From Yponomeuta sedellus (taxonomy: Eukaryota; Arthropoda; Insecta; Lepidoptera; Yponomeutidae), in NCBI GenBank assembly GCA_934045075.1, contig OW203722.1, positions 3,653,264-3,717,263 on the forward strand: DNA of 64,000 bases, given 5' to 3'. The notes beneath the pieces are model-generated. The model ran no database searches. It worked only from the letters and a program-made list of their open reading frames with translations, and had not been told where the DNA came from. The translations under genes were made by a program, and so were the position numbers. This document shows, piece by piece, positions 57,651 through 64,000 of the stretch; position 1 is the stretch's first letter, and each line of letters begins with the position of its first letter.

Positions 57651-57902
57651 TTACGAGTATGTAAGTAGCCACTGAGTTGCGTGACGTAGATTTTTGCTTT
57701 TTTAAGCTACTCCAGCTGTCAAATGCATACATTTTTTGACGCTCTGTAGTTGTCTAAATGCTTCACTCGATAGACTGGATTGTTACGTAATAGAAAGGCT
57801 GTGGTAGATTGCTGGCAGTGGCTGGTTGAGGATTCCCGACGATAGAGGAAAGTGGGGTGCCAACGTGTATGCACTTCAGTACCAGTATAGATTCTTGAAA
57901 AT

Positions 57903-57946
57903 AAATCATAAGAAGTACTTTCTTTTGAAAGTACTTCTTATGATTT
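57903..57946. repeat. Perfect 20-bp hairpin
   Basis: Arms aaatcataagaagtactttc and gaaagtacttcttatgattt with a tttt loop. Perfect complementarity and no conserved context; it lies 15 bp from a tRNA-like repeat insertion. Confidence 0.9.
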
Positions 57947-57959
57947 AGAAGCACGATAT

Positions 57960-58240
57960 CACTGTACCCACATGATTACACTATTTTTATTTTTTTAATG
58001 CACTAACCCGTGCTAAGGAACAAATTTAAAAACCTATTTAGAGGCTAAAAATTTCACCCATGCCGGGATTCGAACCCGCAACCTCTGGCTATCCGTACCA
58101 GCGCTCTACCAATTGAGCCAATGGGCGACTCACGGCATCAGTGAAATTTCGAACCTCTTTACAATATTCTCTGTATTACGTACAGGCAGCGACATCTGAC
58201 TTAAGCAAATTGCATTACGTACAGCGCCGACTACCTACTT
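57960..58240 (-). repeat. tRNA-like repeat, near full unit
   Basis: The core 58055-58126 (minus) is identical in type to the array copies (ggtacggatagcc version). The unit body extends to 'tacagcgccgactacctact'. Confidence 0.88.
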
Positions 58241-58439
58241 TTTAAATAAATTATAATACTTCATTGTTTACTCAAATGAGTGTGTGTGAATATTTGCTTG
58301 ATAGGATAAAAAGAAGAAGCTTCTTTGAGATAAAATTACAGTCACCTAAAAATAATTGGAATTTCTTACGTTTTATTGAAAGCTCTCAATCGATAATTAA
58401 AAATATAAATTAACCAAAAATTTTTTTTTAAATATATAC

Positions 58440-58547
58440 GTCTCACCAACCAACCAACCCGGACTTGGCCCCCGTGGTGGAGTATGGCCTAACTTTCCTG
58501 CAATGCAGGAAAAGATCCGTGCCCCAGCAGTAGGGACATACAAGGTT
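58440..58547 (+). repeat. SINE-A 3'-end fragment
   Basis: 'caacccggacttggcccccg' to 'gtagggacatacaaggttga'. Confidence 0.75.
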
Positions 58548-58963
58548 GAAGTCGAATACGTCCCACTGCAGGCCTTCTCTCGTAAAAAGACAGAGAGAGA
58601 TAAAATGTGCTCAATTACAAAGCGTGCCCACCGCAGATTGACAAATAAAGGCGATGCGGTATATGAACTTTCCAGATTCCTTACGATGTTTTGCTTCACT
58701 CCTAGCTTCAGTATTGCAACTTCACAAATGTACGAAAGTTAAAAAACAAAGTCATGGTAGGTATACGTCGAGATGTCTGAGTCTCTCCGAGACTCACTAC
58801 TTCCCGAATGTTGGGTTCAACCGCTGCACCTAGTTTACCACCGTCAAAATACATTTTGTGATATTCTATAGCGTCTGGTTGGTTAGTTGTGCTTCCCTCG
58901 TTAAATGAAGTACAACTTATAACATTTTTGGTAAAAAAACCATTTGTATTGTAATGTACTCAC

Positions 58964-59118
58964 CAGTGACTTTAGAGTTAAGGAAATAAGGGTCAGGATG
59001 CCACAGGTTGTCGAAGAACTCTGGAGGAAGGGTCACGTGGTCGTCGCCCTCTTCGAATATGTCATCTGGAAGCTGGAGACGGCTCTCCCTCCACGTTTGT
59101 CGGATGAACATGTCCACT
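58964..59118 (-). CDS. Channel exon: N-terminal extracellular domain (insect Hodor/pHCl-2-like Cys-loop anion channel)
   Basis: The gene encodes a subunit of a pentameric ligand-gated chloride channel in the plasma membrane. This is its most upstream exon found: 155 nt (one base, 51 codons, one base), acceptor 'tttgctttcag', donor 'gtgagtac'. VDMFIRQTWRESRLQLPDDI and FFDNLWHPDPYFLNSKVT carry the W..P/D..F.N pattern of ligand-binding loop A; between them lies an acidic stretch EEGDDHVTLPPE. In my knowledge of the family these blocks fit the insect group CG11340 (Hodor, zinc/pH-gated), CG6927 and CG7589 better than GABA, glutamate or histamine channels. Seven exons (58964 down to 44448) sum to about 390 residues. 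The signal peptide and first 70-100 residues are missing and must lie further right, or in an exon too short to see. Confidence 0.92.
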
Positions 59119-59169
59119 CTGAAAGCAAATATATGCATCAGTGAGGCTCACCGGTGGCCGTATTTTTTT

Positions 59170-59325
59170 TTCTAGTATAATGTCGTAGTACAATTCCACC
59201 AAACTGCGATCCCCAACCCACATGCCCAGCGTGGGGATTATGGACATTACCCCCCAATGATGGCACAACGTTGCGCTATGGCGCTCATTAGGGGAGGGCT
59301 ATGACTAATATAGCCTGAAGAAGAA
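59170..59325 (+). repeat. LINE 3'-tail fragment
   Basis: 'gcgtggggattatggacatt', 'accccccaatgatggcacaa' and 'gcgctcattaggggagggct', close to 36960-37080. Confidence 0.7.
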
Positions 59326-59509
59326 GAATGTCGTTGGATACAAGAGAGAAGTGGCAGCTAAGCTATGCAGAGTAGAACCAGTTTCTTAACCGTTAGATCG
59401 TGAGTTCGAGTCCCGACTTCTAATCAAAAAAATAATAAAATAAAAGAAAACATTTAACCAAAATTTACTATTTCTAAAATACACTTTTGTACATGTCAAT
59501 ATTTTTTTT

Positions 59510-59990
59510 TGTGATACGTACTGGCAGCGACTTCTCGCGAAGTAATTTGCTTCACTTGCAGCCGTGAGTACCTACTTTGCAGTTAGATTTTTTACATCGA
59601 AATGATATCGCTGTACCCACATGATTAAATTCATTTTAATGCGCTAACCCGTGCTAAGGGCAATTTTAAAAAAACCTATTTAGAGGCTAGATTTCCACCC
59701 ATGCTGGGATTCTGCGCGACCTCTGGCTATCCGTGCCAGCGCTCTTCCAACTGAGCTAATGGGTAAAAAACCTAACTGCAAAGTAGGTACTCGGGGCTGC
59801 AAGTGCTGCAATTTACTCCAGCCAGATGTCGCTGCCTGTACGTACTATAGATAGTATTGTAAAGAGGTTCGAAATTTTACTGATGCCGGTGAGTCCCCTA
59901 TTAGCTCAGTTAGAAGAGCGCTGGCACGGTTCGGATCCCGGCATGGGTGGAATTTTTGGCCTCTAAATAGGTTTCTTAAAACATGTTATA
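59510..59990. repeat. Two degenerate tRNA-like repeats facing each other
   Basis: 59696-59763 (minus) has lost box B; 59897-59950 (plus) has lost about 20 nt between the anticodon stem and the T arm ('gctggcacggttcggatccc'). Outer bodies are recognisable on both sides, so the pair is an old inverted duplication. Confidence 0.8.
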
Positions 59991-60040
59991 TTTAATTTTG
60001 TATTTTATTAATTTTATATTTTGAAATCTCGCTTTTTACT

Positions 60041-60125
60041 TGTTCCAAAGAATTACGTAACAACTTTATAATTGTAACGTAATTCTTTGGAACAAGTAAG
60101 TAACGTAATTCTTTGGAACGAGTAA
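60041..60125. repeat. Small inverted plus direct repeat
   Basis: 'acttgttccaaagaattacg' at 60038-60057 is the complement of 'cgtaattctttggaacaagt' at 60079-60098, which is repeated directly at about 60104-60123. Confidence 0.85.
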
Positions 60126-60509
60126 TTTACAATAGAATTTTTACGAAGTTTTCCTTTTTCTAAATTGGTCGCCTATTACTCGTTAACTTGTAAAGCCACT
60201 TAAGTTCATAACGTGCTACTACTCTGAATTCAATCACGTTTCTACAATCAACCAGGGGATTCGTCTTAGGCGGACAACTGTTTGCGATTTAAAGCTTCAT
60301 GTTTTGCAAACGGAACCGTAAATAAAAATAGACATTTTGCTATACTGACAATAACTTTAAACGACCAATCTAATGATACACCACACTATAGTGTAGACGA
60401 GAAAAAAAATCGCATTCCTAATTTAGGTAACATTTATTAAACATTTATTGAAACAATTATCTGGTTCAAAAAAACTATTACGCTTTGTCGGAGTGTTTAA
60501 TATGCATTG

Positions 60510-61330
60510 AAACTTTTTCGTACTAAAACAGACATATATAATTAAGGTGCTTCGGGGTGCTAACTAACGCCACCAATGGAAAAAAATCATAACTTGTGTT
60601 ATAGTACGTTTTTTTTTAAAGTGAACATAAAAAATATTTTAAAAACCTATTTAGAGGCTAAAAATTTCACCCATGCCGGGATTCGAACCCGCAACTTCTG
60701 GCTATCCGTGCCAGCGCTCTACCAATTGAGCCAATGAGCGACTCACCGGCATCAGTGAAATTTCGAACCTCTACACTATTCTCTGTATTACGTACAGGCA
60801 GCGACATTTGGCTCAAGCAAATTGCATCACTTACAGCCCCGACTAACTACTTTGCAGTTAGGTTTTACATCGGAATGATATCACTGTATCTACATGATTA
60901 TACTATTTTTATTTTTAATGCACTAACCCGTGCTAAGGTTGCGGCGGCAAGGGTGAAATTTTTAGCCTCTAAATAGGTTTTTAAATTTGTCCTTAGCACG
61001 GGTTAGTGCATTAAAAATAAAAAATCTTAACAACAGCAGCAACTATTTTTAGAACCTAAGGTCAAGAGCCTAGAATCAACAATCAAGGACTTGAATAATT
61101 TTCCGCCAAAAACGGGCGTTTTTAGCGGAAGAAGATTATGTTCTAATCTATTGATCATAAGTTCAAGTCTGTAAGTTCTAAAAATAGTTGTTAAGATTTC
61201 TCATCTTCACTTTTAGATAAAAACGTAATATACAACAAGTTATGATTTTTTCCATTGGTGGCGCTAGTTAGCACCCCGAAGCACCTTAGTAATATATGTC
61301 TGTCTGTTTTAGTACGAAAAAGCTTAAGTT
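60510..61330. mobile_element. Inverted-repeat element carrying a tRNA-like repeat
   Basis: Arms of about 105 bp: 60510-60620 and 61205-61330, complementary throughout ('ggtgcttcggggtgctaact' / 'agttagcaccccgaagcacc'). Between them sit a tRNA-like repeat (60640-60945, core 60668-60739 minus) with its inverted tail (60946-61020), then 'aaaacgggcgtttttagcgg'. A short related scrap lies at 53575. The insertion of one repeat into another seems the simplest explanation. Confidence 0.75.
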
Positions 61331-62100
61331 TAGCATAGATATGCATATTAATCACGCTGACAAAGCAAAATATGTTTTCATCCCACCATCTCGGAAAGAG
61401 TATTTTTAATCTTCAATATCTGAGTGGAAAAGCCGTTTTTATTCTCTAGAGGATAAAGTAAATTGAATTTAGAACATCGTGTGCACTAAGTTTGTGAATT
61501 AAAAAAGTGTACCTATCTTGTGATTGTAAACGTTTTTTTTTTTGCATTTAGTCATTTCCTCGCTGAGGTGGAATGAAAAGTTACGTGTTGCACTCGAGTG
61601 CAAAGATTTTTTACCTCGTGCTCTTTTATTTTTATTTATTTTATTAGGTCTACCAACACTTTTTGTATCTTAACATGCGTAACAAGTAACTTAAGTCTAG
61701 GCTGAGTCTTGATTCAAAAACCAATTAAAGGTAAACACCACATGCGTTACTTTTTATTTCTTAAAATAGAGTATATATAAAAATAAAATTATAATAAAGA
61801 CAAAAAGGCACGTATTGTATATGAAGCTTAGGGATTCCAATCAAGTGGTCGCAAAATATATTCTTTTTTATTTTCCAAATGTTGTCATTAAACAAATCAA
61901 AACTACCTCTGTAGTGATTTGCCAATTTGCAGAGTCTAGGAACAGTAGAGTTAGCTCCGATTCCCTTGCTAACGCTCAGGATTCTAATATTGAATCACTC
62001 GCTGCGCTCGTGATTCAATTTTAGAATCCTTCGCTTGCTCGGTAATCAAAATTGATCACGCGGTTAAAAAGCAACTTTGCACTCTTGTATAACAAATAAC
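61331..62100. other. Non-coding, with palindromes near the DIRS-like element
   Basis: 61580-61596 ('ttgcactcgagtgcaaa') and 61982-62031 ('gattctaatattgaatcac' / 'gtgattcaattttagaatcc' around 'tcgctgcgctc') are palindromic. They may belong to the 5' terminal region of the DIRS-like element but I cannot place its boundary. No upstream exon of the channel gene was found here. Confidence 0.4.
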
Positions 62101-62436
62101 TATTTCGATTCACATTTTTTTATAATAAATATTTATTAAAATGCTTCTTCTTCTCCTTGCTATTAAACTTCTGTGATTCGCCCTTCGAGATTACACAATA
62201 CTTCACTTGTAGTAGCACGGTTATGTGCTGCCATCGTACACTTTTTAGAGCCTCTTTATTCCTAGATAGAAAGAGACAAAAAACAATCCACCCGGCATCC
62301 ATCGATAATGACGGTATCCCATACACGTTTTGTGTCGCGGCCATCGTGCACGTAACTTTTACTTTCTGTGCTTATTTAACTGTTTTTAGGTGAAAAACTT
62401 AAGTTTTTTTTTTTTTTTTTTCGTTGTTCTTCTACC

Positions 62437-62638
62437 ATGGAAAAGCGTAGAAGATACGACGAAGACTATTATATCGACAGAAAAATCAGATGGTTGGAAA
62501 GGAAAAAGTCTAAATGACGGTCTCGGCATCGCCGCCCCAGTTCATCATCTCATTCAGAATCATCGGAAGATTATTACTATAGTGACCGATATGATATGGA
62601 GGATCGTGACCTTTTGCAGGAGGCTTCACAAAATGAAG
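62437..62638 (+). pseudogene. DIRS-like element, gag 5' part (RS-rich)
   Basis: ATG at 62437 in a good context (taccatgg). 26 codons rich in Lys/Arg/Asp/Tyr, then an in-frame TGA at 62515-62517, then 40 more codons in the same frame rich in Ser/Arg/Asp (PSSSSHSESSEDYYYSDRYD) to a potential donor 'gtattt' at 62639. Charged RS-type starts are usual for the gag-like ORF of DIRS elements. The TGA is one change from CGA and suggests a defective copy. If the splice to 63185 is used, the phase is kept. Confidence 0.55.
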
Positions 62639-63184
62639 GTATTTACATATTTCTGTACTTTAGCGAAAGTGGTGCGTGAGATGCGCGATCGCTAACAGAG
62701 AGTTGTGCGGCTTGATTTGTTTGACCTTGACCTACTTTATGCATTGGGCTGCAGTGATAAGAATACAAATGCATTCTCGAACATAATTACCTACCTACAA
62801 AGATGTACAATGAGTTTAGTCTGTAAGGCTAATACCTACCCAGATATTATACTTCAGTTCAATCTGGAAGGTTGATCGCTGTATACTTGGGTCGTACATA
62901 ATAATTTTAGAGCATAGTCCGTGAGGCTATGTCACGAATTATTCTTTGTCTTGCAGTATGTTCTTATATACCTGTATATTTACATAACATGGTCTAGAGT
63001 ACAGTCCGTGAGGCTCGTATCATGATCTATGTATATCTGCATATTATATTTTGAATTAATAACTTGGTCTAGAGTACAGTCCGGGAGACTCGTATCACGA
63101 CTAAGAAAGTTAGTTATACTTAAGCATTATATTATTCGGGGTTTATCGGTTGTATTGTTACAGAAACCCCAATTATTTGAATAG
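62639..63184 (+). other. Possible intron in the DIRS-like gag, with internal repeats
   Basis: 546 bp, GT..AG, full of stops. Contains three diverged copies of 'gagtacagtccgtgaggctc' + 'gtatca' at about 62911, 62995 and 63068. May be a true intron or an insertion that breaks the gene. Confidence 0.4.
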
Positions 63185-64000
63185 GTCTAATCGACGACGA
63201 CGTTCCCGCGGTCGTGCTTCCAGACAAGCCCGCTATCGAAGCGGCGGCGGCGCCCGCGCCCGCACCCTCTCAGCCGTCGCCGCAACCTGCTCTCGCCTCT
63301 GTAGTAGTACAGGTCTCCGGGCCTGCAGACGCGACACCGACCGCTGAGTCTGCCGCCGCCGGATTGGAGCCCGACATTCTTCGCATCTTAGGAGAGGAGC
63401 CGGTTGTGGAAGATAAATTCGGCCCTTATATCCAAACAGAGATAGCGACTAGATGGTCGAACATTCTAGTCAATGGCCTTAAAGACGACATCAAGAAAGA
63501 AATTGTCCAACTATATGATGTCCCTGAGAATTTAAAACTGGCTATGGCTCCAGCTCTTAATCCTGAGGTAAAGGCAGCTTCGAACGAAAACGTCCTGAAG
63601 CGAGACAACATCCTTGTAGGGAAGCAGAACCTATTAGCTACGGTAATTACTGCCGAACACAATGACGACACTATTGTCAGAAGACCCCAGAGAGGAATCT
63701 TTTAATAAAAATAAATTCCTGAAGAATCTAAGTGACACAGGAAGGTTGTTGTGTCACTTACACTTCACAGAAACTCAGACTCGACGCAATTTCCTGTTGT
63801 CTAACCTGAGTAAGGAGGTAAAGGATAACATAAAAGATATCAAGCGAGATAGCTCCTTATTTGGAAAGGACTTGCAGGAAAATCTGAAGTCCATGAAGGC
63901 GATAACAAAGACGGGCGTTGAGTTGAGGCACATTAAGCCTAAACCACCACAGCACAGGAGCAAGCAGACGGAACCGTCAACTTCGAAGGCTTTAAACTGG
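63185..64000 (+). pseudogene. DIRS-like element, gag main part, frameshifted, running off the window
   Basis: The frame through 63214 reads a Pro/Ala-rich linker (AAAAPAPAPSQPSPQPALA) and then the gag core: DILRILGEEPVVEDKFGPYI, IATRWSNILVNGLKDDIKKE, ALNPEVKAASNENVLKRDN. 'DIL..LGE', 'ATRW..I...GL', 'LNPE' and 'KRD' are the conserved blocks of DIRS1/PAT-type gag proteins in animals. After about 63650 the frame must shift by one base; from 63662 another frame stays open to the window end, ending SKALNW, which resembles the 'LNW' end of such proteins. I did not restore the gene. RT, RNase H and tyrosine recombinase are expected to the right. Confidence 0.7.

Larger units (their letters stand above)
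50345..58963 (-). other. 8.6-kb intron of the channel gene
   Basis: Between the Cys-loop exon and the exon before it. Contains the minisatellite 50803-51250, foldbacks 51601-51695, 51903-52062 and 55326-55478, SINE-A copies (52151-52312, 58440-58547), a small tandem repeat 53998-54093, a (tc)n run at 54148-54164, SINE-B (55075-55330), an inverted-repeat element 56465-56942, LINE scrap 57440-57650 and a tRNA-like repeat 57960-58240. Donor 'gtgagt' at the 58963 side, acceptor 'ccag' at the 50345 side. The stretch 52313-53990 holds nothing else I recognise. Confidence 0.85.

Noticed and set aside
62120..62344. Minus-strand 74-codon frame as the channel's missing first exon
   Set aside because: No signal peptide, no compatible donor, no resemblance to Cys-loop N-termini; it overlaps the probable leader of the DIRS-like element.

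Overview
The window is a stretch of insect, almost certainly lepidopteran, nuclear DNA. It is AT-rich and intron-bearing, and interspersed repeats make up a large share of it. Three things point to a moth or butterfly: an intronless, secreted GH32 beta-fructofuranosidase of the bacterial-type Suc family that Lepidoptera acquired by horizontal transfer; repeat families typical of lepidopteran genomes (a tRNA-type SINE ending 'catacaagggttgataacga' and LINE tails carrying 'gtccactgctggacatag'); and receptor exons of arthropod type.

Three host genes can be supported. (1) On the minus strand at 1675-6641 are two exons of a rhodopsin-family GPCR, best matched to cholecystokinin-like/sulfakinin receptors; the rest of the gene lies off the left edge. 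(2) On the plus strand at 22756-24204 is a complete Suc-type beta-fructofuranosidase with its own TATA box. (3) On the minus strand at 44448-59118 are the last seven exons of a Cys-loop ligand-gated anion channel, apparently of the insect Hodor/pHCl-2 (CG11340/CG6927/CG7589) group. I reconstructed these exon by exon; all junctions keep phase and they end in M4 and a stop codon. Its 5' exon(s) were not found.

Mobile DNA dominates the rest. At 26741-31384 is a very young, structurally intact Ty3/gypsy element with identical 154-bp LTRs, a 5-bp target duplication and one open gag-pol frame. It is nested inside an older inverted-repeat DNA element whose uninterrupted relative lies at 4633-5047. 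At 62437-64000 is the start of a DIRS-like element (gag) that runs off the right edge and has a stop, a frameshift and a possible intron. A dead mariner lies at 12220-13520 and decayed LINE reverse-transcriptase remnants at about 9300-10830, 2380-2663 and 44740-45080. Many SINEs, foldback elements and several minisatellites are interspersed.

The most unusual structure is a repeat family whose core is a 72-nt tRNA-like cloverleaf (good A and B boxes, anticodon position GGA) flanked by an imperfect 16-nt inverted repeat. Fifteen cores are visible in the window, five of them in a 308-bp-unit array at 40758-42080 that reverses orientation in the middle. The only assembly gap (200 N at 14404-14603) falls inside another copy of this repeat.
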